NCBI GenBank assembly: GCA_964526375.1
Contig: CAZGLK010000023.1
Span: forward strand, 1-12,307
DNA from: CAZGLK01 sp964526375
GTDB taxonomy: Bacteria; Patescibacteriota; Minisyncoccia; JACQLN01
DNA: 12,307 bases
Direction of reading: 5' to 3'
Part shown: one piece after another, positions 1 to 5,733 of the stretch
Numbering within the stretch: position 1 is the stretch's first letter
Layout: the number at the start of each line of letters is the position of its first letter
The notes under the pieces: model-generated
Databases searched by the model: none
Seen by the model: the letters and a program-made list of their open reading frames with translations, nothing else
Told to the model about the DNA's origin: nothing
Position numbers and translations under genes: made by a program

Positions 1-378
1 GATCTCGCATAACACCTCCCCGCCCAGTTTGGCTTTCTTGGCTTCGGCCGCCGACATCACGCCCTTGGAAGTGGAAACAATGATGAGCGCGCCGCTTTTG
101 GAAAACATCTCTCTGTAGCCCAAATAAACCCTCCGGCCGGGTTTGCTGATTCTTTTTACCGAGCTCACGGCCGGCCGGCCGCTATCGTAATTTAAGCGCA
201 ATTCCAGCTTGCGGCCCGCCGCCGAGCGGCCCTTTTTTTCGTAATCCGCAATCAATCGGGCCCTCTGCAGAATTCGGGCGATTTCCTGTTTCATTTTAGA
301 AAAAGGCAAAACAACCGTCTCCTTGCGCACGGCCTGGGCGTTTTTTATTCTTACCAGCATATCGGCTATCGGATCCAC
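1..378 (-). CDS. rpsH: 30S ribosomal protein S8 (3' end cut by window)
   Basis: S8 (uS8) binds the central domain of 16S rRNA and nucleates the 30S platform. The frame gives 126 residues starting DPIADMLVRIKNAQ after the initiator and ending GGEVLCEI, which is the conserved S8 C-terminal signature; only the last one or few codons and the stop lie outside the window. The central STSKGVM segment is also typical. The start is GTG at 378-376. An ATG two bases upstream is out of frame and stops after four codons, so GTG is the real start. No Shine-Dalgarno is visible; a 73-bp hairpin element (385-457) fills the spacer to rpsN. Last gene of the operon inside the window. Identity is very secure. Confidence 0.96.
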   Translation of the reverse strand, partial: MDPIADMLVRIKNAQAVRKETVVLPFSKMKQEIARILQRARLIADYEKKGRSAAGRKLELRLNYDSGRPAVSSVKRISKPGRRVYLGYREMFSKSGALIIVSTSKGVMSAAEAKKAKLGGEVLCEI

Positions 379-384
379 ATTCTG

Positions 385-457
385 GGTAACGAATCTACGA
401 ATTCCTGCGAATGTACGAATATTCGTAGATTCGTAAGTTATTCGGACATTCGTTACC
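385..457 (-). repeat. Type I ACGAAT hairpin between rpsN and rpsH
   Basis: A 73-bp imperfect inverted repeat beginning GGTAACGAAT and ending ATTCGTTACC, each arm holding four CGAAT motifs. About 30 of 36 positions pair. The rpsN stop codon TAA (455-453) is inside the first bases of the transcript-side arm, and the rpsH GTG follows the other end by 6 nt. It matches the copy at 3855-3927 at 71 of 73 positions. No U-tract follows, so it is not a standard terminator. Confidence 0.92.
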
Positions 458-638
458 AACTCGATTTCCTAACCCCCGGCAACTCTCCTTTGTTAGCCAG
501 CTCCCTAAAACAAATCCGGCACAAGCCAAAGCCTCTCATGTAAGCCCGCTTGCGGCCACACTTCCAGCAACGGTTCAACTTGCGGCTGGAATACTTTGGT
601 TTTTTCTTTGATCTGGCAACAACTGATTTCTTAGCCAC
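453..638 (-). CDS. rpsN: 30S ribosomal protein S14, zinc-binding (type Z)
   Basis: S14 (uS14) sits in the head of the 30S subunit. The 61-residue length and the CxxC pairs C24/C27 and C40/C43 identify the short zinc-ribbon form, as opposed to the longer zinc-free form. The C-terminus LPGVRKSSW is family-typical. The start is GTG at 638-636 within ATGTG; the overlapping ATG is in another frame. The TAA stop (455-453) is supplied by the adjacent repeat element (TGG TAA C). It lies between rplE and rpsH as in the spc operon. No Shine-Dalgarno is visible. Confidence 0.97.
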   Translation of the reverse strand: MAKKSVVARSKKKPKYSSRKLNRCWKCGRKRAYMRGFGLCRICFRELANKGELPGVRKSSW

Positions 639-644
639 ATATTT

Positions 645-724
645 AGTAACGAATCTACGAATCCTTACAAATGTACGAATGTTTTTTATTCGTAGATTCG
701 TAGTTTATTCGGACATTCGTTACC
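645..724 (-). repeat. Type I ACGAAT hairpin between rplE and rpsN
   Basis: An 80-bp inverted repeat with ends AGTAACGAAT and ATTCGTTACC and a short T-rich apex. It carries the same asymmetric TTCGGAC mark near the upstream-gene end as the copies at 385, 1723 and 3855, so all are in the same orientation relative to transcription. The rplE stop TAA (722-720) lies inside the element. The rpsN GTG starts 6 nt after it. Confidence 0.92.
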
Positions 725-1268
725 TCTTAAATGGAAATCCCATCAACTTAAAAAATTCCAAACTCTTTTCTCTGTTCGAACCCTTAACCACCACGGTAAA
801 CTCCAGGCCGAAGGTGTGGGCGGCATCAGCCGAAGTTTCGGGGAACACGGTGTGATCTTTAATGCCCACATTCAAATTACCCTCCTGGTCCACACAGCTT
901 TCAGCCAGGCCCCTAAAATCGCGGGTGCGGGGCAGAGCCGTGTTTATTACTCTGCCTAAAAAATCGTACATACGCTCGCCGTGCAAAGTGACTTTTAGGC
1001 CCAAGGTCATGCCTTGGCGGGTATTGAAAGCGGCAATGGCCTTTTTGGCTTTGGTCGGTGAGGGCTTTTGGCCGGTGATAGCGGCCAGTTCCAGTGAGAT
1101 TCTGTTAACCAGATCTTCGGGCTTGCCGCTCTGAACCGCCATACGCCCCAAGCCGGCATTAACCGCCACTCCCCACAACCGGGGCACGGCCCAAACATTG
1201 GCCAAGTTGAACTTGGCTTGCATGGCCGGCCAGACATCTCTTTTCAATCTTTCTCTCAAGCTATTCAT
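720..1268 (-). CDS. rplE: 50S ribosomal protein L5
   Basis: L5 (uL5) binds 5S rRNA in the central protuberance of the 50S subunit. The 182-residue length is normal for the family. Family segments seen include the GQKPSPTKAKKAIAAFNTRQG block, the LPRTRDFRG block and the C-terminal EFFKLMGFPF. The start is ATG at 1268. The stop TAA (722-720) is the first in-frame triplet of the neighbouring repeat (AGG TAA C). No Shine-Dalgarno is seen in front of the start. The position between rplX and rpsN matches the spc operon. Confidence 0.97.
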   Translation of the reverse strand: MNSLRERLKRDVWPAMQAKFNLANVWAVPRLWGVAVNAGLGRMAVQSGKPEDLVNRISLELAAITGQKPSPTKAKKAIAAFNTRQGMTLGLKVTLHGERMYDFLGRVINTALPRTRDFRGLAESCVDQEGNLNVGIKDHTVFPETSADAAHTFGLEFTVVVKGSNREKSLEFFKLMGFPFKR

Positions 1269-1275
1269 ACAAAAA

Positions 1276-1370
1276 GGCTACGAAACCTTACGAATATACG
1301 AAAAAGATTTTGGTTGTTTCGTAGTTTCCTGCCTGCGGCAGGCAGGCGTACTTTTTCGTATTTCGTAGCG
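1276..1370 (-). repeat. Variant hairpin (ACGAAA type) with nested GC palindrome, rplX-rplE spacer
   Basis: The spacer between rplX and rplE is bounded by GCTACGAAA (1277-1285) and TTTCGTAGC (1361-1369). Inside it is a second TTTCGTAG copy (around 1317-1324) followed by a perfect GC-rich palindrome, CCTGCCTGC-G-GCAGGCAGG (1328-1346). It looks like a diverged member of the ACGAAT family that received a second, unrelated palindrome. Pairing is less complete than in the type I copies. Confidence 0.75.
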
Positions 1371-1376
1371 ATCGCA

Positions 1377-1715
1377 CTATACCATTTGTCTGCATTTTTT
1401 GCAAATCCTGTTCTTTTTATCTCCAGCTATTTCGTAGCCAACCCGGGTCGCCCGGCCGCATTGAGGGCAGACCAGCGCCAGCTTAGACAAACTCAACCCT
1501 CCGGGCACCAAAACAACCTCGCCTTTGCGTTCGGCCTGGCGCGAACGGGCATGCTTTTTGTGCAAATTCAAACCCTCCACCACCGCTTTAGCCTCGGTCG
1601 CACGCCGCCAGAGCCTTTGGCGACGGAGCGCGGGCATAACCCGAATAACCTTGCCGGTTTTGCCTCTCTCTTTACCCGACAATATTTTTACATTGTCACC
1701 TTTTTTTATCTTCAC
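1377..1715 (-). CDS. rplX: 50S ribosomal protein L24 with Cys4 tail and an extra loop
   Basis: L24 (uL24) is an early 23S rRNA-binding assembly initiator. Residues 3-27 form the KOW motif (KKGDNVKILSGKERGKTGKV). VEGLNLHKKH follows as in the family, but about 12 additional residues (29-40, Arg/Trp-rich) sit between the KOW strand and VVEG. The DNA for them contains an inverted repeat (1603-1625). The C-terminus has C83xxC86 and C105xxC108, a zinc-ribbon-like arrangement found in some bacterial L24. The start is GTG 1715-1713 within ATGTG (the overlapping ATG meets TGA at once). The stop is TAG. Length 112 aa. Identity is secure; the origin of the insert is inference. Confidence 0.95.
   Translation of the reverse strand: MKIKKGDNVKILSGKERGKTGKVIRVMPALRRQRLWRRATEAKAVVEGLNLHKKHARSRQAERKGEVVLVPGGLSLSKLALVCPQCGRATRVGYEIAGDKKNRICKKCRQMV
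1603..1625. repeat. Palindromic insert inside rplX coding sequence
   Basis: The arms CGCCGCCA (1603-1610) and TGGCGACG (1618-1625) pair at 7 of 8 positions around a 7-nt loop. They lie in the segment encoding residues 29-40 of L24, which is absent from textbook L24 proteins. The length consistent with an added 36 nt preserves the frame. Confidence 0.6.
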
Positions 1716-1722
1716 ATGTCTT

Positions 1723-1802
1723 GGTAACGAATTTACGAATTTTTACGAATGTACGAATATTTTTTATTCGTAGATTCGTAGTTTATTCGGACATTCGTTA
1801 CC
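1723..1802 (-). repeat. Type I ACGAAT hairpin between rplN and rplX
   Basis: An 80-bp inverted repeat with perfect GGTAACGAAT / ATTCGTTACC ends and a T-rich apex, nearly the same as the copy at 645-724. The rplN stop TGA (1806-1804) ends one base before the element. The rplX GTG lies 7 nt after it. Same orientation as the other copies. Confidence 0.92.
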
Positions 1803-1803
1803 C

Positions 1804-2169
1804 TCAAACGACTTCTTCCGCCAATGAAACTATCTTGTCAAAACCTTTTTCTTTTAACTCGCGCGGCACCGGGCCAAAAATACGGCTGCCCTTGGGCTCT
1901 TTGCCGTCAACCAAAACCACCGCGTTGTCGCCAAAGCGCACATAAGTGCCGTCTTGGCGGCGGTATTCCTTTTTCTGGCGCACCACCACCGCCTTAACCA
2001 CTTCTTTTTTGTGCACGGCCTTGCGCGGTTCGGCTTCTTTTACCGAAACCACCACTATATCGCCGATCCGGCCGTAGCGCCGGCCGCTGCCGCCCAAAAC
2101 TTTAATGCACTGGACCTTTTTGGCTCCGCTGTTATCGGCTACATTTAGCATGGAACGCAATTGAATCAT
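1804..2169 (-). CDS. rplN: 50S ribosomal protein L14
   Basis: L14 (uL14) is a beta-barrel protein at the 50S face that contacts the 30S subunit (bridge B8). The 121-residue length is standard. The sequence begins MIQLRSMLNVADNSGAKK and has the GRIGDIVVVSVKEA core and the C-terminal REL..KGFDKIVSLAEEVV expected of the family. The start is ATG 2169. The stop is TGA, followed at once by the type I hairpin. The spacer to rpsQ is a short 9-bp tandem array. No Shine-Dalgarno is seen. Confidence 0.97.
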   Translation of the reverse strand: MIQLRSMLNVADNSGAKKVQCIKVLGGSGRRYGRIGDIVVVSVKEAEPRKAVHKKEVVKAVVVRQKKEYRRQDGTYVRFGDNAVVLVDGKEPKGSRIFGPVPRELKEKGFDKIVSLAEEVV

Positions 2170-2180
2170 GTATTTTATAT

Positions 2181-2207
2181 AAGTCCTATAAGACCCATAG
2201 GTCCTAT
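2181..2207 (-). repeat. 9-bp tandem array (3 units) in rpsQ-rplN spacer
   Basis: On the plus strand three 9-bp units read AAGTCCTAT, AAGACCCAT, AGGTCCTAT. The rpsQ stop TAG (2206-2204) lies within the last unit. The unit resembles the 9-bp unit at 4452-4487, so the two arrays may be related. Confidence 0.75.
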
Positions 2208-2440
2208 TTTAAGATTCTCTTTACCGCCCATTGCTTCATTTTAGATATCGGCCTTGATTCTTCAATCACCACCTTGTCGCCCGCTACAACATCGCCCCCG
2301 GTATAGTGGGCTTGGTATCTTTTGGTAACCTTAATAATTTTTCTGTATTTGGGGTGAGTTTTAAGCCGGGTAACTGCCACCACCACGGTGTCTTTCGTCT
2401 TGGTGCTTACCACCTCACCTCTTAAAATTCGCTTGGACAT
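2204..2440 (-). CDS. rpsQ: 30S ribosomal protein S17
   Basis: S17 (uS17) is a primary 16S rRNA-binding OB-fold protein that nucleates 5'-domain assembly. The 78-residue protein opens RILRGEVVSTKTKDTVVVAV and contains HPKYRKIIKVTKRYQAH and GDKVVIEESRPISKMKQW, all canonical. The start is ATG 2440. The stop is TAG inside the tandem array. A type II hairpin (2459-2533) separates it from rpmC. Order rpmC-rpsQ-rplN is as in other bacteria. Confidence 0.97.
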   Translation of the reverse strand: MSKRILRGEVVSTKTKDTVVVAVTRLKTHPKYRKIIKVTKRYQAHYTGGDVVAGDKVVIEESRPISKMKQWAVKRILK

Positions 2441-2458
2441 ATTCGCTAACGCTCATTC

Positions 2459-2533
2459 CCTACCAATTACTAATAGTTACAAATATACTAATTAAATTCA
2501 TTGGTAGATTAGTAATTATTCGTAATTAGTAGG
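2459..2533 (-). repeat. Type II TACTAAT hairpin in rpmC-rpsQ spacer
   Basis: A 75-bp inverted repeat with ends CCTACCAATTAC and GTAATTAGTAGG. Each arm holds about four TAC(T/G/A)AAT units at 8-10 bp spacing, the same plan as type I with a changed unit. The base pairs well in the operon transcript, with one G-U pair. The end nearer rpsQ reads GGTAGGGA in the transcript. Confidence 0.88.
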
Positions 2534-2538
2534 AAGGA

Positions 2539-2745
2539 TCAGACTCTTGAGTTTTTCAACTCACTAACTACAGTTAATATTCTAGCAACATTCTTCTTCA
2601 CAACCTTTGTTTCTTGAACATTTTTAACCTGCGCGCCCGAAAGCTTAAAGCGCAGGTCTCTTAATTTAGACCTTTCTTGGCTTAACAATCCTTTTAGCTC
2701 CTGCGAACTTTTGGTTTTTAATTCTTTGGCTGATAGGCTGTCCAT
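2539..2745 (-). CDS. rpmC: 50S ribosomal protein L29
   Basis: L29 (uL29) is a two-helix protein near the 50S exit tunnel, where chaperones and SRP dock. The 68-residue all-helical, Lys/Leu-rich sequence has the family pattern AKELKTKSSQELKGLL and LRDLRFKLSGAQVKN, then the second helix with KVVKKNVARILTVV. The start ATG 2745 lies one base after the rplP stop TGA, so translation is probably coupled; this is the only junction with no repeat or room for one. The stop is TGA. Confidence 0.95.
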   Translation of the reverse strand: MDSLSAKELKTKSSQELKGLLSQERSKLRDLRFKLSGAQVKNVQETKVVKKNVARILTVVSELKNSRV

Positions 2746-2746
2746 A

Positions 2747-3157
2747 TCACTTGCCCGATGAAATTATTTTTGTTTTTACCGGCAACTTGTGCGCCGCCAG
2801 CCGCAAGGCCTCACGCGCGACTTGGGCGGTAACGCCGTCCATCTCAAAAAGCACTCGCCCGGGCCGCACCGGAAAAACAAAGTGGTCCACCCCACCCTTG
2901 CCGCCGCCCATACCTACTTCGGAGCCCTTTTTGGTTACGGGCTTGTGGGGGAAAATTCTTATCCAGATTTTACCGCCGCGCTGAACATGGTGGGTCATGG
3001 CTCGGCGGGCCGCTTCTATTTGGCGGGAGCTTAGCCATTTCGCCTCCAAAGCTTTCAAGCCAAAACCGCCAAAAGCCAAAACACTGCCGCGGGATTCCAC
3101 CCCCCGGGTTCTGCCTTTTTGCCACTTTCGATGCTTAACCTTCTTGGGTAATAACAT
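2747..3157 (-). CDS. rplP: 50S ribosomal protein L16
   Basis: L16 (uL16) lies near the A-site finger and the peptidyl transferase region and is a late-assembly protein. The 136-residue sequence starts MLLPKKVKHRKWQKGRTRG and contains GGFGLKALEAKWLSSRQIEA, then KPVTKKGSEVGMGGGKG and the VRPGRVLFEMDG strand, matching the family end to end. The start is ATG 3157. The 16-nt gap to rpsC contains only a collapsed remnant of a type I element. The stop TGA abuts the rpmC start. Confidence 0.97.
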   Translation of the reverse strand: MLLPKKVKHRKWQKGRTRGVESRGSVLAFGGFGLKALEAKWLSSRQIEAARRAMTHHVQRGGKIWIRIFPHKPVTKKGSEVGMGGGKGGVDHFVFPVRPGRVLFEMDGVTAQVAREALRLAAHKLPVKTKIISSGK

Positions 3158-3164
3158 GATAATA

Positions 3165-3177
3165 GTAACGAATTTAC
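3165..3177 (-). repeat. Collapsed type I element (13 bp) in rplP-rpsC spacer
   Basis: GTAACGAATTTAC is what remains if the two ends of a type I hairpin are joined with the middle deleted. The rpsC stop TAA (3176-3174) is inside it. The assignment as a remnant is inference from the matching end sequences. Confidence 0.5.
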
Positions 3178-3848
3178 CCCTTCGCGTCAGCGAAGATGTC
3201 GCCTTTATACAACCACACCTTCACCCCAATCACACCATAGGTGGTATGAGCTTCGGCGTGAGCGTAGTCAATGTCGGCCCGCAAGTTCTGCAAAGGTATC
3301 TTGCCTCTGGACATATGCTCGGTGCGCGCGATTTCGGCGCCGCCCAGCCGCCCGCCCACAGAAATTTTTATACCCTCCACACCGCTTTCATTTATAACTT
3401 TTTCCAGGGTCTGCTTCAACACTCGCCTAAAAGGCAGCCGCCGTTCCAGCTGTTCAGCCACATTCTGGGCTACCAAGCGGGCGAAGGTGTCGGGTTTTTT
3501 GATTTCTTCTATTTCCAGTTTAATGTTGTATTTTAACGGCTGGCTGGCCCGACGGCTCATTTTGGTTAAACGTTGTTTCAAACCCTTCTGCAAATCCTCC
3601 AAACCCTTGCCGCCGCGGCCGATAATCAAACCCGGCCGGGCCGATTTAATGGTTACGGAAAGCAGATTAGCCGAGCGCGTAATGTTGACGCTCTCCACCG
3701 AGGCCTTGGCCAGTTTCTCTTCCAGCCAGCTCCGCACGGCGAAATCCTCCTCCAAAAACTCGCGGTAATTTTTTTTGTCAAACCAGCGCGACTTCCAGTC
3801 GCGCGTGACTCCTAACCTAAATGCCGTTGGATTTATCTTATGACCCAC
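3174..3848 (-). CDS. rpsC: 30S ribosomal protein S3
   Basis: S3 (uS3) lies in the 30S head at the mRNA entry channel and contributes to mRNA unwinding. The 224-residue protein starts GHKINPTAFRLGV after the initiator. A KH type 2 domain carries the RPGLIIGRGGKG loop (residues 71-82), and the C-terminal domain has RTEHMSRGKIPLQNLRADIDY and YGVIGVKVWLYKGD. The start is GTG 3848-3846 within ATGTG; the overlapping ATG stops after five codons. The stop is TAA. A type I hairpin precedes the gene. Confidence 0.97.
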   Translation of the reverse strand: MGHKINPTAFRLGVTRDWKSRWFDKKNYREFLEEDFAVRSWLEEKLAKASVESVNITRSANLLSVTIKSARPGLIIGRGGKGLEDLQKGLKQRLTKMSRRASQPLKYNIKLEIEEIKKPDTFARLVAQNVAEQLERRLPFRRVLKQTLEKVINESGVEGIKISVGGRLGGAEIARTEHMSRGKIPLQNLRADIDYAHAEAHTTYGVIGVKVWLYKGDIFADAKG

Positions 3849-3854
3849 ATCAAT

Positions 3855-3927
3855 GGTAACGAATCTACGAATTTCTACGAATGTACGAATATTCGTAGAT
3901 TCGTAAGTTATTCGGACATTCGTTACC
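3855..3927 (-). repeat. Type I ACGAAT hairpin between rplV and rpsC
   Basis: A 73-bp inverted repeat differing from the copy at 385-457 at only two positions although they lie 3.5 kb apart, which implies recent copying or gene conversion. The rplV stop TAG (3931-3929) ends one base before it. The rpsC GTG begins 6 nt after it. Confidence 0.93.
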
Positions 3928-3928
3928 C

Positions 3929-4444
3929 CTACACCGTCTTTCGCCGAAAAATTCGCCTGACAAACCCCTGACCTTTGGGCACTGGAGGTTTGCTTTTCAA
4001 AACGGGCGCTTTCCTTGCCTCCAATGAGCGAACATCGGCCTTTTCTTTGCCTGCCTCAATCGTTTTCGCAACCGTTTCTTTTGTTTCTTTAACCGGTTTC
4101 GCAATCAGCCGCCGTTCTCCTTCCAGCACCACCGTAACATGGGCTGTTCTTTTGGCAATGGGAGCAACCCGGCCTTTCGAGCCCGGCCGGAAACGTTTTA
4201 AAACCGGCCCGCCGTCAACCTTAAAAACCGCTATCCGCAAGCCCTCGGGCAACAAGGCAAAGTTATGCTCGGCATTGGCTATGGCTGATTTTAACAGCTT
4301 GATTAACGGCTGAGCCGCCCGCCGGGGCACAAAGCTCAACTTCTCCAAGGCCTCAACAGCGCTGAATTTTTTAACCGCGTCAACCACCACCCGCACCTTG
4401 CGCGGGCTCATATGCAAATGATTAAGTTTAGCTGTTATTTTCAT
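3929..4444 (-). CDS. rplV: 50S ribosomal protein L22 with long C-terminal extension
   Basis: L22 (uL22) lines the nascent peptide tunnel with its long beta-hairpin. Residues 1-112 are a standard L22: KLNHLHMSPRKVRVVVD at the start, SAIANAEHNF in the middle, and the hairpin FKVDGGPVLKRFRPGSKGRVAPIAKRTAHVTVVL. Residues 113-171 are an added Lys/Glu/Pro-rich tail ending in a basic GFVRRIFRRKTV motif. The chosen start is ATG 4444 (MKITAKL); the open frame continues upstream only through the 9-bp tandem array and rpsS, giving repetitive Asn-Lys-Ser residues, so that extension is rejected. The stop is TAG. Confidence 0.95.
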   Translation of the reverse strand: MKITAKLNHLHMSPRKVRVVVDAVKKFSAVEALEKLSFVPRRAAQPLIKLLKSAIANAEHNFALLPEGLRIAVFKVDGGPVLKRFRPGSKGRVAPIAKRTAHVTVVLEGERRLIAKPVKETKETVAKTIEAGKEKADVRSLEARKAPVLKSKPPVPKGQGFVRRIFRRKTV

Positions 4445-4451
4445 GGAATTT

Positions 4452-4487
4452 GACCTATTGGACCTATTGGACTTATTGGACTTATTT
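4452..4487 (-). repeat. 9-bp tandem array (4 units) in rplV-rpsS spacer
   Basis: On the plus strand four perfect-length 9-bp units read GACCTATTG, GACCTATTG, GACTTATTG and GACTTATTT. The rpsS stop TAA (4484-4482) lies in the unit nearest rpsS. The array fills most of the gap to the rplV start at 4444. Confidence 0.88.
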
Positions 4488-4799
4488 AACAACCGCCTTG
4501 GCCTGTTCTGCTGTTTTCTTGGAGGCCTCAATCTCACGCTGCATCTTACCGCCGTGGCGCACAAACTTGCGGGTTAAAGCAAACTCGCCCAATTTATGCC
4601 CCACCATATCTTCAGTAACATTAACCGGCACATGCACCCGCCCGTTGTGCACACCAATAACAAGCCCAACCATCTCGGGCGCAATGGTTGAGGCGCGTGC
4701 CCAGGTCTTAACCACAGTGGCATCGCCGGGCCTTAAGGCTCGGATTTTCTTTAACAACTTCTCGTCCACATAGGGACCTTTCTTTAAACTCCTGCTCAT
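4482..4799 (-). CDS. rpsS: 30S ribosomal protein S19
   Basis: S19 (uS19) pairs with S13 in the 30S head and contacts the A-site tRNA region and bridge B1. The 105-residue sequence starts SRSLKKGPYVDEKLLKKI and has the VHNGRVHVPVNVTEDMVGHKLGEFALTRKF core typical of the family. The last ~18 residues (Ala/Lys-rich) are a modest extension over the usual length near 90. The start is ATG 4799, 5 nt after a type I hairpin, and is the only start behind such a hairpin that is not ATGTG. The stop TAA falls in the tandem array. Confidence 0.97.
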   Translation of the reverse strand: MSRSLKKGPYVDEKLLKKIRALRPGDATVVKTWARASTIAPEMVGLVIGVHNGRVHVPVNVTEDMVGHKLGEFALTRKFVRHGGKMQREIEASKKTAEQAKAVVK

Positions 4800-4804
4800 G
4801 ATAT

Positions 4805-4898
4805 GGTAACGAATTTACGAATCTCTACGAACGTACGAATTGAATATAAGAAATTCTGTCTTATTCGTAAATTCGTATTTGATTCGTACATTCGTTAC
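4805..4898 (-). repeat. Type I ACGAAT hairpin (long apex) between rplB and rpsS
   Basis: A 94-bp inverted repeat with GGTAACGAAT at one end and ATTCGTTACT at the other, and a longer AT-rich apical loop (about 4845-4862). It is more diverged than the other copies and lacks the TTCGGAC mark (GATTCGTAC instead). The rplB stop TAA (4897-4895) is inside it. Confidence 0.88.
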
Positions 4899-5722
4899 TT
4901 TCTCCTGCTTAAAATAAACTTACTGGACATTTTCTTCTTACGGCGTGTCTTCACCCCCCTAATTCCGCTGCCCCAATAATTTTTGGATCTTTTAAGCCCC
5001 CGCGGCTGGCGGCCCTCACCGCCGCCGTGCGGGTGATCCACCGGGTTCATGGCCGTGCCCCTAACGGTGGGCCTTCTGCCTAAATGGCGCGAACGGCCGG
5101 CCTTGCCTATGGTAACCGTTTTCCTTTCGGGGTTGGAAAGCTCGCCCAGCGAAGCCGCGCAGGTTTCCAAAACCTTCCGCACCTCGCCCGAGGGCAAACT
5201 TAAATTAACATATCCGCCCTCTCTGGCCAAGATGGTGGCAGTAACCCCGGCCGAGCGCGCCAGCTTGCCGCCCTGCCCGGGACTTAACTCCACGTTATAC
5301 ACCCCCGTGCCAACCGGAATGTCTTTTAACGGCATTCTGTTGCCGTGTTTCAGCGCCGCCGGCCTCTGCGAGGCCGCAATTTCATCACCCACCTTCAGCC
5401 CCTGCGGAGCCAAAATATAAGCCCGCTGGCCGGTTTTGTAGACCACACGGGCAATAAAACTGGTCCGGTACGGATCGTATTCTATGGCTTCAACCTTGGC
5501 GGGAACATCCCACAGCTTCTGCCGAAAATCAACCAAACGATACTGCCTTTTAACCCCACCGCCCTGATGCCGCACGGTAATGCGGCCGGTGTTATTGCGG
5601 CCGCTTCGGGACTTTAAGGTTTTCACCAGCGCTTTTAAGGGTTCGGCGGCCGTAATAAACTTGCGGTATTCAATACCGCTCATATTCCGCCGCGATGGTG
5701 ATGTTGGTTTGTAAAATTTCAT
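4895..5722 (-). CDS. rplB: 50S ribosomal protein L2
   Basis: L2 (uL2) is needed for subunit association and peptidyl transferase activity. The 275-residue protein has the normal length and opens MKFYKPTSPSRRNM. It contains the RVVYKTGQRAYILAPQGLKVGD domain, the zinc-free SH3-like part with SPGQGGKLARSAGVTATILAREGGYV, and the C-terminal signature RGTAMNPVDHPHGGGEG. That signature holds the conserved His residue linked to peptidyl transfer. The start is ATG 5722. The stop TAA is supplied by the hairpin element (AAG TAA C). No Shine-Dalgarno is visible. Confidence 0.98.
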   Translation of the reverse strand: MKFYKPTSPSRRNMSGIEYRKFITAAEPLKALVKTLKSRSGRNNTGRITVRHQGGGVKRQYRLVDFRQKLWDVPAKVEAIEYDPYRTSFIARVVYKTGQRAYILAPQGLKVGDEIAASQRPAALKHGNRMPLKDIPVGTGVYNVELSPGQGGKLARSAGVTATILAREGGYVNLSLPSGEVRKVLETCAASLGELSNPERKTVTIGKAGRSRHLGRRPTVRGTAMNPVDHPHGGGEGRQPRGLKRSKNYWGSGIRGVKTRRKKKMSSKFILSRRK

Positions 5723-5733
5723 TTTTGATAAAT

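Noticed and set aside
1804..2747. Recoded TGA (code 25, as in some CPR lineages)
   Set aside because: TGA ends rplN, rpmC and rplP exactly at the family C-termini, so it is a normal stop.
4445..4564. Longer L22 with an N-terminal extension of 40 residues
   Set aside because: The extra part reads through the 9-bp array and the rpsS 3' end in another frame; the family start MKITAKL is at 4444.
385..4898. CRISPR array
   Set aside because: The repeated ACGAAT blocks are palindromic elements confined to single spacers between genes, hundreds of bases apart, with no regular unique spacers and no cas genes.
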